This document shows positions 17,382-27,473 of a DNA stretch of 64,000 nucleotides, piece by piece. Below the pieces are notes generated by a model. It did no database searches. It saw only the letters and a program-made list of their open reading frames with translations, and was not told the origin of the DNA. Position 1 is the first letter of the stretch, and every line of letters begins with the position of its first letter. A program made the position numbers and the translations under genes. The DNA is taken from positions 855 to 64,854 of the forward strand of contig DUBW01000037.1 in assembly GCA_012960135.1 (NCBI GenBank), written 5' to 3'. Origin of the DNA: Methyloprofundus sp. (GTDB taxonomy: Bacteria; Pseudomonadota; Gammaproteobacteria; Methylococcales; Methylomonadaceae).

Positions 17382-18480
17382 TCGCAAGAACAGCTTTGAG
17401 TGCGTTGATAAAAAACTCATTCTCTGCCGCCGTACCGATACTGATGCGCAAATGATTGGGCATTTCGTAGTTGGCCACAGGACGCACAATCACACCTTTG
17501 TGTAATAAAGCTGTATTGATGCTACTTGCTTCACGCTGCAAATCCACTGCAACAAAGTTTCCTACAGATTCAATCCAGGGCAAGCCCAGACTGGAAAACT
17601 CTGCCGTCAAAAACTGCATACCCGCATTATTCAGCGCGATTGTCTCGGCTAAATAATCGCTATCTTTTATCGCTACTGCAGCTGCAGCCAAAGCCAGTGA
17701 ATTGTTATTAAATGGCTGGCGCACCCGGTTTAATATATCTGCGATTTCTGGGCTCGACAAACCATAGCCTACTCGCAAACCCGCCAGACCATGCGCCTTG
17801 GAAAAAGTACGTGTAATCACTAGATTAGGAAACTGGGCTAACCAGGCAATGGAATTAGGGTAATCGCTTTTCGCAACATACTCATAATAAGCTTCATCCA
17901 GAACAACAATCACATGCTCAGGAACTGCTGCTAAAAACTCACTTAAAGCCCCTTCTGTTAAATAAGTCCCCGTAGGATTATTCGGATTAGCAATAAACAC
18001 CAGCCGCGTTTTTTCTGTGATCGCCGCCAGCATTGCCTTTAAGTCATGCCCGTAATCTACAGCAGGAATAACTCTAGCTTGCGCACCCACCGCTTGAGTA
18101 ACCAGCGGATAAACCGCAAACGCGTGCTGCGAAAAAACCACTTCATGTTCGGTGCTTAAAAATGCTCTAGCCAAGAGCTCAAGAATTTCATTCGAACCAT
18201 TACCCAACGTAATTTGCTTGCTATCAACTAACCATTTCTCTGCTAACGCGGCTTTTAAAGCAAAACCATTGCCATCGGGATAGCGCGATAAATCGGCGAA
18301 ACTTGCCTGCATTGCCTGCCTGACTTTTTCGCTGGGCCCTAACGGATTTTCATTCGAGGCCAGCTTAACGATCTTAGTTAAACCCAGCTCGCGCTCCAGT
18401 TCAGAAATAGGCTTTCCGGGCTGGTATGGAACTAATGTTTGCACACCAGAGGTGGCGAGTTGAATAATGCTGTGTTGCAT
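17374..18480 (-). CDS. hisC: Histidinol-phosphate aminotransferase
   Basis: HisC transfers an amino group to imidazole-acetol phosphate in histidine synthesis; in this genomic setting the enzyme often also transaminates aromatic keto acids (phenylpyruvate and 4-hydroxyphenylpyruvate). The 368-residue protein has KLASNENPLGPS near the start, ANPNNPTG near residue 150 and TRTFSKAHGLAGLRVGYG with the PLP lysine near residue 215. The ATG at 18480 is preferred to the in-frame TTG at 18504. Its stop overlaps the TyrA-AroA start. The location between pheA and tyrA/aroA points to a role in Phe and Tyr synthesis, which is inference from context. Confidence 0.94.
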   Translation of the reverse strand: MQHSIIQLATSGVQTLVPYQPGKPISELERELGLTKIVKLASNENPLGPSEKVRQAMQASFADLSRYPDGNGFALKAALAEKWLVDSKQITLGNGSNEILELLARAFLSTEHEVVFSQHAFAVYPLVTQAVGAQARVIPAVDYGHDLKAMLAAITEKTRLVFIANPNNPTGTYLTEGALSEFLAAVPEHVIVVLDEAYYEYVAKSDYPNSIAWLAQFPNLVITRTFSKAHGLAGLRVGYGLSSPEIADILNRVRQPFNNNSLALAAAAVAIKDSDYLAETIALNNAGMQFLTAEFSSLGLPWIESVGNFVAVDLQREASSINTALLHKGVIVRPVANYEMPNHLRISIGTAAENEFFINALKAVLANV

Positions 18481-18534
18481 AGTAAATAAAGGGGAGTTGA
18501 TCAATCTATCAAATTAGCGCGAGCCGTTTAATTA

Positions 18535-18552
18535 AGCGGACTAAAGTCCGCT
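18535..18552. repeat. Perfect palindrome between pheA and hisC (REP-like)
   Basis: agcggact (18535-18542) and agtccgct (18545-18552) flank a 2-base centre. Short GC-rich palindromes of this kind in otherwise AT-rich gaps are typical of REP-type dispersed elements. No second copy was seen in this window, so dispersal is unproven. Confidence 0.45.
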
Positions 18553-18562
18553 CTACATAGGC

Positions 18563-19648
18563 TTATAAAATAGCCTTGGGGTATGAACCTAGAATTTTTA
18601 TCATCGTAACGCGTGATTTTAATTCCTCTAGCGCAGTGGTAATGTCTTTATCAGTCTGATGCCCATCTATATCAATAAAGAACAGATAATCCCACAAGCC
18701 TTGCCGCGAAGGGCGCGATTCGATCTTTGTCATACTGATACCATGTTTGGCAAATGGCTGCAAAATACCATACAAGGCACCTGCGTGATTTTTAGTGGAA
18801 ATCAGTAACGAGGTTTTATCCTCATCTGTTGAAGTTGAGGTCAATTGACCGATAATCACAAAGCGCGTGGTATTATCCGACTGATCTTCAATGCCACGCT
18901 CAAGAATGGGCACATTATAAATTTCAGCCGCCACCTCTCCCGCGATAGCTGCTGCACCCTGCTTTGAAGAAGCAATTTTGGCTGCCTCGGCATTACTATT
19001 CACTTCGATACTGGGCACGCCTGGCAGGTGTTTTTCCAACCATTGACGACATTGAGCCAATGATTGCCTATGCGAGTATACTTCGGTCACGTCACTTAAA
19101 CTGGCAACATTGGACATAAGATTATGCTCAATCCTGATCGCCACTTCACCACAGATTTGTACCGGCGACGCCACAAATCGATCCAGAGTGGGAGTGACCA
19201 CCCCTTCTGTTGAATTTTCAATCGGCACTACCCCAAACTGACAGCGTCTAGATTCAACCGCCTGAAAAATATCTTCAATCGTAGTCACCGGCTCGGTACA
19301 AATCGCATGACCGAAATGTTTAAATGCCGCCTGCTGGGTAAATGTTCCCTCTGGTCCCAGAAAAGCAACTTGCAAAGGCTTTTCCAGCGCCAGGCAGGCG
19401 GACATTAATTCACGAAAAAAACGCGCTGCGGTATCGTCATCTAACGGCCCGGGGTTTAAATCCTTAATCCGCCGCAGTACCAATGCCTCCCGATCCGGAC
19501 GATAAAAACAGCTATCTTCACCTGCCGCAATCTTGGTCCGGGCAACCTCTTCTGCCAGCACGGCACGCTGGTTAATCAATTGCAATATTTGTTGATCTAT
19601 TGCATCGATCTGATTTCTTAATTCAGGAAGAGGGATTACATCAGTCAT
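18563..19648 (-). CDS. pheA: Bifunctional chorismate mutase / prephenate dehydratase
   Basis: PheA turns chorismate into prephenate and then into phenylpyruvate for phenylalanine synthesis. The 361-residue protein has an AroQ chorismate mutase domain first (about 8-90; LRNQIDAIDQQILQLINQRA), the dehydratase domain (about 97-275; FLGPEGTFTQQAA, and DNTTRFVIIG with the catalytic Thr) and a C-terminal ACT domain (about 280-355; ESRPSRQGLWDYLFFIDIDGH) that gives feedback inhibition by phenylalanine. It lies 18 bp after serC and before hisC. Confidence 0.97.
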   Translation of the reverse strand: MTDVIPLPELRNQIDAIDQQILQLINQRAVLAEEVARTKIAAGEDSCFYRPDREALVLRRIKDLNPGPLDDDTAARFFRELMSACLALEKPLQVAFLGPEGTFTQQAAFKHFGHAICTEPVTTIEDIFQAVESRRCQFGVVPIENSTEGVVTPTLDRFVASPVQICGEVAIRIEHNLMSNVASLSDVTEVYSHRQSLAQCRQWLEKHLPGVPSIEVNSNAEAAKIASSKQGAAAIAGEVAAEIYNVPILERGIEDQSDNTTRFVIIGQLTSTSTDEDKTSLLISTKNHAGALYGILQPFAKHGISMTKIESRPSRQGLWDYLFFIDIDGHQTDKDITTALEELKSRVTMIKILGSYPKAIL

Positions 19649-19666
19649 ATCAATAAGCTATAGTAA

Positions 19667-20746
19667 TTAATGAGTACGTTCAAACTCTGCCATAAATTGA
19701 ATTAAAGCATCTATGCCTGATTCTGGCATGGCATTATAAATACTAGCGCGCATACCACCTACCGAACGATGGCCTTTTAATGACAAAAATCCCTGCTCTT
19801 TTGCCGTAGCAAGAAAGGCTTTATCCAGTTCATTATCCGCTAAAATAAAAGGCACATTCATACGTGATCTATCAGCGACAGCAACCGGGTTACTGTATAA
19901 ACCAGACTGATCAATAGCCGCATACAATTTAGCTGCTTTACGCTGATTGATTTGCTCGATAGCCGCAATACCACCCTGTGCTTTCAGCCATTGTAATACC
20001 AGACCCACTAAATACCAGGTATAGCTTGCAGGCGTATTTAGCATCGACTCTTGATTAGCCTGCTTTTCATAATTAAAAATATCCGGCAAGCCTTTTTGTG
20101 CCTTACCTATAAGATCATCTCTAACGATCACCACAGCAGCACCCGCAGGCCCCATATTTTTCTGCGTGCCGGCATAGATAATGCCAAATTTACTGACATC
20201 AATGCTGCGTGACAGAATATTAGAAGATATATCCGCAACTAACGGTAAGTCTCCAACATCAGGAATATCCTGAAATTCGACTCCATGTATCGTCTCATTA
20301 GGCGTGTAATGTAAATAAGCAGCCTGATCGTCAATATTCCAGGTCGAACGCTCCGGAATAGAGGTGAAATTATTGGCTTCACCACTGGCAGAAACAATGA
20401 CATTACAATAAGCCTTTGCACTTTTAATGGCTTTTTCGGACCAGGCACCTGTATTGATATAACAGGCCTTATCCTTGCCAGCTAAAATATTTGCAGGAAT
20501 AAACGAAAACTGCCCCGTTGCCCCGCCTTGTAAAAACAGGATTTTATAATTATCAGGAATCGCCATTAACTCGCGCAAATCTTCATGCAGGGCTTTGGCA
20601 ATCGACATAAATTCGGCACCGCGATGGCTCATTTCCATCACTGACATGCCCGAACCCTTCCAGTCCAGCATTTCTGCCTGTGCCTGTTTTAAGACAGCTG
20701 CGGGCAACATAGAAGGCCCGGCACTAAAATTATATACTTTGGTCAT
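19667..20746 (-). CDS. serC: Phosphoserine aminotransferase
   Basis: SerC makes phosphoserine from 3-phosphohydroxypyruvate in serine synthesis and serves pyridoxal-phosphate synthesis too. The 359-residue protein starts YNFSAGPSMLP, carries FLQGGATGQFS near residue 70 and YAGTQKNMGPAG with the PLP lysine near residue 196, and ends with the GGMRASIYNAMP motif. The ATG shares one base with the gyrA stop (TAATG), so it is probably translated by coupling to gyrA. pheA follows. Confidence 0.97.
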   Translation of the reverse strand: MTKVYNFSAGPSMLPAAVLKQAQAEMLDWKGSGMSVMEMSHRGAEFMSIAKALHEDLRELMAIPDNYKILFLQGGATGQFSFIPANILAGKDKACYINTGAWSEKAIKSAKAYCNVIVSASGEANNFTSIPERSTWNIDDQAAYLHYTPNETIHGVEFQDIPDVGDLPLVADISSNILSRSIDVSKFGIIYAGTQKNMGPAGAAVVIVRDDLIGKAQKGLPDIFNYEKQANQESMLNTPASYTWYLVGLVLQWLKAQGGIAAIEQINQRKAAKLYAAIDQSGLYSNPVAVADRSRMNVPFILADNELDKAFLATAKEQGFLSLKGHRSVGGMRASIYNAMPESGIDALIQFMAEFERTH

Positions 20747-23397
20747 TATTCACTCTCGCCCGTATCTGGGTCTACTTGATTCACTGGATCACTGGCTACG
20801 TCATCCGTAGCTGTAGGTTGCTCGTCAACTATCGTTTCATCCTGCTCGATATCTTCTTCGGACTCATCTTCAACCAGGCCGTCAATTTTATCTACGCCAA
20901 TCAGCTTTTCTTTGCTGTCTAGCCGTATCACTCTAACACCTTGCGTATTTCTTCCCACCACTGAAATTTCATTTACCCGAGTACGCACCAGCACACCGCC
21001 ATCGGTAATCAACATAATTTCATCATGATCCGCTACCAGCACTGCTCCGACTAATCTACCGTTACGTTCAGAAGTCTGCATGGCAATCATGCCCTGGCCG
21101 CCACGTTTATGCCGAGTAAATTCAGCTAAGCGGGTACGCTTACCATAGCCATTTTCTGTGATATTCAGTACAGTACCTTCCGAAGAGGTAATCAGGGAAA
21201 TGATTTTTTGCCCTTCACCCAAGCGCATACCACGCACACCCATCGCCGTACGCCCCATAGAACGTACATCCGCTTCGCTAAAGCAATTTGCTTTACCACC
21301 ACTACTGAATAGTAGAATATTTTGCTCGCCGTCGGTGACTGCAACACCGACTAATTTATCACCCTCACGTAAGTCAATGGCAATTTTACCGTTCGAACGC
21401 TGACGCTCAAATTCTTTTAATGGCGTTTTTTTAACAGTACCTGCTGCGGTCGCCATAAAGATATACTGCGTTTCGCTATATTCACGCACCGTTAACATGG
21501 CGCTGATTTGCTCATCTTTATCTAAAGGCAGTAAATTTACAAACGGCTTACCGCGTGATGCCCGACTGGCGATTGGCAATTGATAAACCTTAAGCCAATA
21601 GACCTTACCGGCAGAAGAAAAACACAAAATTGTATCGTGCGTATTGGCAACGATCAACTTATCCACAAAATCTTCTTCTTTAGTCGCCGTAGCTGATTTG
21701 CCGCGACCACCACGCCGCTGTGCCTGATAATCTTCCAGACGTTGCGACTTCACATAACCCTCATGCGACATGGTAACCACCACATCTTCTTCGGTGATAA
21801 AGTCCTCTTCAGATAAACTAAGCTGTTCGATTACTATTTCAGTACGACGCTCATCGGCATATTCTTCTTTAATCGCTTCCAGTTCTTCGCGAATCACTTC
21901 CATCAAACGTACTGCACTACCAAGAATCTCAAGATATCCATCAATCAAGTCTAATAGCTTTTTATATTCGTCAACAATTTTATCTTGTTCTAAGCCTGTT
22001 AATCGATGTAAACGCAAGTCCAAAATTGCCGTTGCCTGTGCTTCAGAAAGGCGATACTCAGAACCATGAATACCGAATTCCTGTACCAAACCATCAGGCC
22101 GCGAACGATCAGCATCCGCACGTTCTAATAAAGAAGCCACTAGACCTGAATTCCAGGTTTTTTCTAGCAAGCTGCTTTTAGCTTGAGCTGGATTGGCAGA
22201 ATTTTTGATTAACACAATCATTTCATCAATATTGGACATGGCCACTGCCAGACCTTCCAATACATGTGCTCTCTCACGTGCTTTACGTAACAAATAAATT
22301 GTACGCCGAGTAACAACTTCGCGACGATGATTGATAAAGGCATGCAGAATTTCTTTTAAATTCATGCACTGTGGCCGTCCATTGGAGATAGCCACCATAT
22401 TGATCCCAAATACGGTACGCATTTGAGTTTGTTTGTATAGATTATTCAATACCACGTCAGGTACTTCGCCACGGCGTATCTCTATAACCATACGCATACC
22501 ATCTTTATCAGACTCATCACGTAGACCGGAAATACCCTCGATTTTTGATTCTTTAACCAGATCGGCAATTTTTTCCAGTAGCCGAGCCTTATTTACCTGA
22601 TAAGGTAATTCAGTAACAATGATCGCCTGACGAGTGCCCTGATTGTAATCTTCGACATGACTGCGACCGCGGATATAAACTTTACCTCGCCCAGTTTCAT
22701 AGGCATCATAAATACCGGAAACACCATTGATAATACCAGCGGTTGGAAAATCAGGCCCTGGAATATGCTCCATTAACTCGCGAATAGCTATATCAGGATT
22801 ATCCATCTGCATCAGACAGGCACTGATCACTTCGCTCAGATTATGCGGTGGGATGTTGGTTGCCATACCCACGGCAATACCTGAAGAGCCATTAACCAAT
22901 AAAGCCGGCACTCTAGCAGGTAAAACAGCCGGCTCAGATTCAGACTCATCATAGTTGGCATTAAAATCAACTGTTTCCTTGTCCAGATCAGCCAGCATTT
23001 CATGCGCAATCTTGGCCATGCGCACTTCGGTATATCGCATCGCCGCTGGAGAATCACCATCAACCGAACCAAAGTTACCCTGCCCATCGATCAGCATATA
23101 GCGTAAAGAGAACGGCTGCGCCATTCGGACGATAGTGTCATACACTGCAGTATCGCCATGAGGATGGTACTTACCGATCACATCCCCGACTACACGTGCA
23201 GATTTTTTATAGGATTTATTCCAGTCATTACCCAAGACACTCATTGCATATAAAACACGTCGATGAACGGGCTTTAAGCCATCTCTAACGTCCGGGAGTG
23301 CCCGACCGACGATAACGCTCATTGCGTAATCCAGGTACGACTGCTGCATCTCGTCTTCGATACTAACTAGGGTTATTTCTTTAGCAAATTCTGACAT
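20746..23397 (-). CDS. gyrA: DNA gyrase subunit A
   Basis: GyrA cuts and rejoins DNA during negative supercoiling, in an A2B2 complex with GyrB. The 883-residue protein has the active-site Tyr122 in MRYTEVR, the quinolone-determining region with Thr83 and Asp87 ([15 protein letters not shown]), and six C-terminal beta-pinwheel blades including the GyrA box QRRGGRGK near residue 560. Thr at position 83 is the natural residue in several genera, so it does not by itself signal resistance. The last 40 residues are acidic. It heads the gyrA-serC-pheA-hisC-tyrA/aroA-cmk run. Confidence 0.98.
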   Translation of the reverse strand: MSEFAKEITLVSIEDEMQQSYLDYAMSVIVGRALPDVRDGLKPVHRRVLYAMSVLGNDWNKSYKKSARVVGDVIGKYHPHGDTAVYDTIVRMAQPFSLRYMLIDGQGNFGSVDGDSPAAMRYTEVRMAKIAHEMLADLDKETVDFNANYDESESEPAVLPARVPALLVNGSSGIAVGMATNIPPHNLSEVISACLMQMDNPDIAIRELMEHIPGPDFPTAGIINGVSGIYDAYETGRGKVYIRGRSHVEDYNQGTRQAIIVTELPYQVNKARLLEKIADLVKESKIEGISGLRDESDKDGMRMVIEIRRGEVPDVVLNNLYKQTQMRTVFGINMVAISNGRPQCMNLKEILHAFINHRREVVTRRTIYLLRKARERAHVLEGLAVAMSNIDEMIVLIKNSANPAQAKSSLLEKTWNSGLVASLLERADADRSRPDGLVQEFGIHGSEYRLSEAQATAILDLRLHRLTGLEQDKIVDEYKKLLDLIDGYLEILGSAVRLMEVIREELEAIKEEYADERRTEIVIEQLSLSEEDFITEEDVVVTMSHEGYVKSQRLEDYQAQRRGGRGKSATATKEEDFVDKLIVANTHDTILCFSSAGKVYWLKVYQLPIASRASRGKPFVNLLPLDKDEQISAMLTVREYSETQYIFMATAAGTVKKTPLKEFERQRSNGKIAIDLREGDKLVGVAVTDGEQNILLFSSGGKANCFSEADVRSMGRTAMGVRGMRLGEGQKIISLITSSEGTVLNITENGYGKRTRLAEFTRHKRGGQGMIAMQTSERNGRLVGAVLVADHDEIMLITDGGVLVRTRVNEISVVGRNTQGVRVIRLDSKEKLIGVDKIDGLVEDESEEDIEQDETIVDEQPTATDDVASDPVNQVDPDTGESE

Positions 23398-23422
23398 GGG
23401 GGTCCGTCTATACGTCTCTATC

Positions 23423-23444
23423 GCCGATAAATCAATTTATCGGC
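23423..23444. promoter_or_regulatory. 22-bp perfect palindrome in the gyrA leader
   Basis: gccgataaat (23423-23432) and atttatcggc (23435-23444) are perfect inverted arms around two bases, ending 25 bp before the gyrA start. It could be an operator or an RNA hairpin near the ribosome-binding site. No regulator is recognised from the sequence. Confidence 0.5.
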
Positions 23445-23505
23445 TAGTGGTTTTCTAAATAACCTGGGGGTTTAAGTCCAAATTAACATGACTTGACAAC
23501 CGTTT

Positions 23506-23514
23506 ATTATAACA
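23506..23514 (-). promoter_or_regulatory. Possible extended -10 promoter for gyrA
   Basis: On the minus strand the sequence reads TGTTATAAT, a perfect -10 hexamer with the extended TGn motif, about 110 bp before the gyrA start. The -35 region is poor, as is common with extended -10 promoters. Confidence 0.45.
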
Positions 23515-23693
23515 ATAATTTCAGTCCTTTGGACGCTAAAATTTATAATGACAAATCAGGCTAAATTAGACCGTGATTTATTAAAATTTTCTTATCGATT
23601 TAACTATCGCGGACAAGTAACTTGTTTAGAATAAAACAAATAAATCCCCCCGAAAGTCCTAGAAAAATAAGTGTCTACAGCAAGACTTTGGTA

Positions 23694-24290
23694 CTAACTT
23701 TGATCTTTCTTATAAAGGTTTAAAACCTGCTTCACATAATTTTGCGTTTCCGGATAAGGTGGAATCTGGTTATTATATTTTTTGACCGCATTTTCACCGG
23801 CATTATAAGCAGCAATGGTCAGGCTTAAGTCATCCTTAAAAAGACCTAGCAAATATTTGAGGTATTTGGTACCGGCAAAAATATTCTGCTTAGGGTCTTT
23901 ACGATTTTGAGCGCCGTATTGACGAGCAGTCGCAGGCATTAGCTGCATTAAACCCACCGCGCCCGCGCTGGAAACAGCTGTCGCATTATAGGCGGATTCG
24001 GCATATATCATTGCATGAACAAGCTTAGGGTCTATACCGTGCTTGCTAGCTGCGGCTTCAATGATAGGGGTATATTTCTTTTTATTTTTCTGCAGATGTT
24101 TAAACGATGCCTTATAGCCTTTTGGCTTGCTACGAATAATCAGCTTGTATTTTTTGTCTGGTGGTTGGTCAGTATAATAAACCCCTCCATCTGGAGAGGT
24201 ATACTTATAGACATCGGCCCAGGCGCTAAGACTTATGCCTATCAAGGCTAATGCACAGACGCATAACTTTAAGTCATTAAGCCGACTCAA
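23694..24290 (-). CDS. Lytic transglycosylase with N-terminal DUF4124 domain
   Basis: This 198-residue secreted protein has a signal peptide (residues 1-25, ending SAWA), a DUF4124 domain (VYKYTSPDGGVYYTDQPP) and an SLT lytic transglycosylase domain (about 75-195) with the catalytic Glu in AMIYAESAYN, then GAVGLMQLMPATA and LTIAAYNAGENAV. It cleaves peptidoglycan glycan strands in the periplasm. The start is a TTG directly next to the stop codon of the MutS-like gene; no ATG gives a complete signal peptide. It probably forms an operon with that gene. Confidence 0.9.
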   Translation of the reverse strand: MSRLNDLKLCVCALALIGISLSAWADVYKYTSPDGGVYYTDQPPDKKYKLIIRSKPKGYKASFKHLQKNKKKYTPIIEAAASKHGIDPKLVHAMIYAESAYNATAVSSAGAVGLMQLMPATARQYGAQNRKDPKQNIFAGTKYLKYLLGLFKDDLSLTIAAYNAGENAVKKYNNQIPPYPETQNYVKQVLNLYKKDQS

Positions 24291-25862
24291 TTAGCTATCC
24301 GCCAGATAACCTGCGATATCTTCCTTGGAAAAGCCAATCTTTTTCGCCACACGATGTGCATGACTGACTCTGGAAATACCTGGAATTAACTTATGCGTTG
24401 GATCTTCATCAATAAATTCAACTTGCAAGGCAACACCTTTTTTCTCCGCCAGAAAGTGGTCAACCAACTGGTGGTTATGGGTAATTAGTATGGTGTTATT
24501 ACCTTTTTGATAAAAGCCATTGAGCACATTCGCCGAGGTTTCCATTTTCTCTTCAAAGGTGGTACCTTCGGATAATTCATCCAGCACGACCAGACTTTTT
24601 GCCGTCGATGCTAAAAAAACAGCTTTGGTGCGTTTTAATTCGGTACCAAAGCGCCCTTCACCATCATCTAGCTGGCTAATTTCTGGGGCTTGATAGAAAA
24701 TTTTATCGGCTACCGTTAACATTGCCGAATCCGCCGTCACGAAACTGCCGATCTGCGCCAGTAACTGAATCTGCGTCAAGGTTTTACAGAAAGCCGTTTT
24801 ACCACCACTATTTGGCCCGGTAATCAGCACCAATTTTTCCTGATCTATACTAAAGTCATTGCCGACATAGTCCGGACCCACCTGGCTTAATACTGGATTT
24901 TTTGCATTCTTCAAACTGATTTTATGATGCTTGGCCTCAATCAATTCCGGCAATACCACAGCACCGGCATTCTCCTCAGCGTATTTCACCAACGACATTA
25001 ACTCATCCAGCTGGCCTAATACATCTAACGCCTTGCCTAGATCATTTGATTGCCTGTATTCCTCACGCAAAGGCTTAATGCAACTGTCCCTATCAAAGCC
25101 GCCAATAATAGGAAAATAAATCAGCATCATGGGCACAACAAAAATAGCCACTGCCGGTGAAAAACTAAAGAAACCAATCGGGACAAACAGATTAACAATC
25201 AGCAGAGCGGCAAACACCATTGCAATTAGCATGGGCTTGAAAACGTGAGGCTTAAAAACAATCGCAGGCGTTAATTTTTTTCTATCCAGCACGCACTGCA
25301 TTCCTTTTTCCGTAATATAGACGGGGCCGGTCATTAAAGAGTAGGTTCGCGTTTTAGTGAATTCTCTCAAGCCATTAAAAAGCGAACCAAGGTAGCTACT
25401 TTCAGGTTTGTTAAGTTGTAGCACGCCCCCCACAAAATCCAGAATAAAACGCACTCCACTGCGGTATTGCTTATAGCCATAACCTTCAATTGCTGCATCA
25501 TCTCGTGCTGTGCCGCCCGAGCTCAGGAATTTTGCAAAGAGCAATTGATAAAACAACTTTTCATCTTTTTTAGCACTCAGCAGCAGTTGCTGCAATGTGT
25601 TTTTTAATTTCGGATTTTCCTGTATTTCTTTAACTGCCTGCTGCTTTTCAACAATTTCTTGCAAGTCGTCCGATGGCTGCGCCAAAGAACGGTATAAAAC
25701 TGCCTGCCCTATGATTGTCTGCGCCTTATTGATGGTCGCAAATACACTATCAACTTCTATGCTTTTAAACGCGCCAGAATCCAACACACCCGCGCCGGTT
25801 TCTGCCGGTTTACTGATTCGAATATCAGGCCACTTTTCCTGCCACGCATTGAGTAAAGTCAT
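24291..25862 (-). CDS. MutS-related ATPase with two membrane helices
   Basis: The 523-residue protein ends in a MutS-type ATPase domain: Walker A GPNSGGKT (349-356), the LDDGEGRFGTEL segment, Walker B LVVLDELSEGTTF and the ILITHNHQL switch. The N-terminal 200 residues resemble the MutS core/clamp helices (IGQAVLYRSLAQP) but the mismatch-binding domain is missing. Two hydrophobic helices (about 211-229 and 233-252) are inserted in the middle, which would anchor it in the membrane. It is therefore not a mismatch-repair MutS; its role is unknown. It is followed without a gap by the lytic transglycosylase gene and preceded by hemH. Confidence 0.85.
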   Translation of the reverse strand: MTLLNAWQEKWPDIRISKPAETGAGVLDSGAFKSIEVDSVFATINKAQTIIGQAVLYRSLAQPSDDLQEIVEKQQAVKEIQENPKLKNTLQQLLLSAKKDEKLFYQLLFAKFLSSGGTARDDAAIEGYGYKQYRSGVRFILDFVGGVLQLNKPESSYLGSLFNGLREFTKTRTYSLMTGPVYITEKGMQCVLDRKKLTPAIVFKPHVFKPMLIAMVFAALLIVNLFVPIGFFSFSPAVAIFVVPMMLIYFPIIGGFDRDSCIKPLREEYRQSNDLGKALDVLGQLDELMSLVKYAEENAGAVVLPELIEAKHHKISLKNAKNPVLSQVGPDYVGNDFSIDQEKLVLITGPNSGGKTAFCKTLTQIQLLAQIGSFVTADSAMLTVADKIFYQAPEISQLDDGEGRFGTELKRTKAVFLASTAKSLVVLDELSEGTTFEEKMETSANVLNGFYQKGNNTILITHNHQLVDHFLAEKKGVALQVEFIDEDPTHKLIPGISRVSHAHRVAKKIGFSKEDIAGYLADS

Positions 25863-25905
25863 GTTATTTCTTCTTATTATTTTCTAGAAAGGGCGTTAAA
25901 TCGCT

Positions 25906-26880
25906 TTAACTGCCTCTGTTGGAAATTAAATCCAGCATCAGTTGTACGTTTGCGTCTGAATCATTTAACGCCGGGATATATTGATACCCCTGGCCACCCG
26001 CCTGAATAAAAACTTCCTTATTAGTCATATTGATTTCTTCCAGGGTTTCCAGGCAATCGATTGCAAAGCCCGGGCAAATAATATCAATATTTTTAATGCC
26101 TTCATCAGGTAGTGCCATTAAGGTTTCTACGCAATAGGGCTGCAACCACTTTGCCTTACCAAACCGGGACTGAAATACCACGCGCCACTGATGATCCTTT
26201 ATCATTAGCTGCGCTGCAATCAACTCGGCAGTTTTTAGACACTGGTAATAATATGGATCACCTTTTTTTGTCAGCAGATCAGGTAAGCCATGAAAGGAGA
26301 GTACCAATAGTTCACCCTGCCCATGCTCAGCCCATGTTTTCAGGACAGAATTGGCAATACTTCTGATATAGAGAGGGTGCTGGTGATAGTCGTTAATAAA
26401 GTTTAATTCGGGAATATAGCGCCACTTCATTAACTCGGCCGCTACCGTATCAAACACACTGGCCGTGGTCGTTGATGAATATTGCGGATACAATGGCACA
26501 ATCGTGAGTTGCTCACACTGCGCTTTGTGCAGTTTACGTAATACTCCGCTCAGCGAGGGCTTGCCGTAACTCATCGCCATTTGCACAGAAACCTGAGGCT
26601 CTTGCTCAAAACGCTGGGCCACTTTATCAGTCAAGTCCTGAGTTAAATAAGTTAATGGCGAGCCTCGATCAGTCCATACTTTAGCATAGGCTTTTGTAGA
26701 CTTACTCGGTCTAAAGGGTAAAACAAAAAAGTTTAGAATTAGCCACCAAAGGGCACGCGGTAGATTGACCACACGGGGGTCACCGAGAAAATGGCGTAAA
26801 AACTGCCTAACCGATCGAACAGTTAATTTCTCTGGAGATCCCAGATTAACAATTAAAACCGCACGTTTTTTAGCTGGCAT
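25906..26880 (-). CDS. hemH: Ferrochelatase
   Basis: HemH inserts ferrous iron into protoporphyrin IX, the last step of protoheme synthesis, on the inner membrane. The 324-residue protein starts with VLIVNLGSPEKL, carries the catalytic His in LSFHGLPD near residue 197 and the acidic metal-path motif CPGFAIDCLETLEEI near residue 270, all family signatures. folE lies 7 bp upstream on the same strand, suggesting a shared transcript, although the pathways are unrelated. Confidence 0.97.
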   Translation of the reverse strand: MPAKKRAVLIVNLGSPEKLTVRSVRQFLRHFLGDPRVVNLPRALWWLILNFFVLPFRPSKSTKAYAKVWTDRGSPLTYLTQDLTDKVAQRFEQEPQVSVQMAMSYGKPSLSGVLRKLHKAQCEQLTIVPLYPQYSSTTTASVFDTVAAELMKWRYIPELNFINDYHQHPLYIRSIANSVLKTWAEHGQGELLVLSFHGLPDLLTKKGDPYYYQCLKTAELIAAQLMIKDHQWRVVFQSRFGKAKWLQPYCVETLMALPDEGIKNIDIICPGFAIDCLETLEEINMTNKEVFIQAGGQGYQYIPALNDSDANVQLMLDLISNRGS

Positions 26881-26887
26881 AATAACC

Positions 26888-27439
26888 TCAACTACCGCGG
26901 TTAATTAAACTCAAAAATTCTGCTCTTGTACTAATTTCATTACGAAAAATACCCGTCATAACAGACGTTGTCATCACTGAATTTTGTTTCTCAACACCGC
27001 GCATCATCATGCACATATGTTTCGCCTCAATCACTACCGCAACCCCTTTCGCATGTACCGCAGTTTCAACAGCATCGGCAATTTGCTTGGTTAGTCTTTC
27101 CTGAATCTGCAAGCGCCTGGCATACATATCCACAATTCTTGCCAATTTAGACAAGCCTAATACATGACCATCCGGCAAATAAGCAATATGACATTTCCCC
27201 ACAAAAGGCAATAAATGATGCTCACATAAAGAATACAACTCTATATCTTTGACGATGACCATATCTTCGGTATCGGCTTCAAAAATTGCACCATTCAATA
27301 CTTCTTCAAGGGTTTTCTCATACCCATTATTTAAAAATTTAAAGGCTTTAGCGGCACGTGCAGGAGTATCAACCAAACCCTCGCGCGTCACATCTTCACC
27401 AACTGCTTCAATAATTTTGCTGAAATACTCTTCCATCAT
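26888..27439 (-). CDS. folE: GTP cyclohydrolase I
   Basis: FolE converts GTP to dihydroneopterin triphosphate, the first step of folate and queuosine-type pathways. The 183-residue protein has [12 protein letters not shown] near residue 22, [21 protein letters not shown] with the zinc-binding Cys and His residues, [20 protein letters not shown], and the second zinc ligand region [16 protein letters not shown]. Two consecutive ATG codons (27439 and 27436) are both possible starts. dusA precedes it and hemH follows closely. Confidence 0.97.
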   Translation of the reverse strand: MMEEYFSKIIEAVGEDVTREGLVDTPARAAKAFKFLNNGYEKTLEEVLNGAIFEADTEDMVIVKDIELYSLCEHHLLPFVGKCHIAYLPDGHVLGLSKLARIVDMYARRLQIQERLTKQIADAVETAVHAKGVAVVIEAKHMCMMMRGVEKQNSVMTTSVMTGIFRNEISTRAEFLSLINRGS

Positions 27440-27473
27440 CTGTCTCTAAAATTTAATAACGGCTTAGTATACA

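Noticed and set aside
20746-23397. Thr83 in GyrA as a quinolone resistance mutation
   Set aside because: Threonine is the natural residue at this position in several genera, so resistance cannot be inferred.
23493-23521. Plus-strand promoter TTGACA/TAATTT in the gyrA-transglycosylase gap
   Set aside because: The -35 is perfect and the spacing is 17 bp, but no plus-strand gene lies downstream; it is probably chance in AT-rich DNA.
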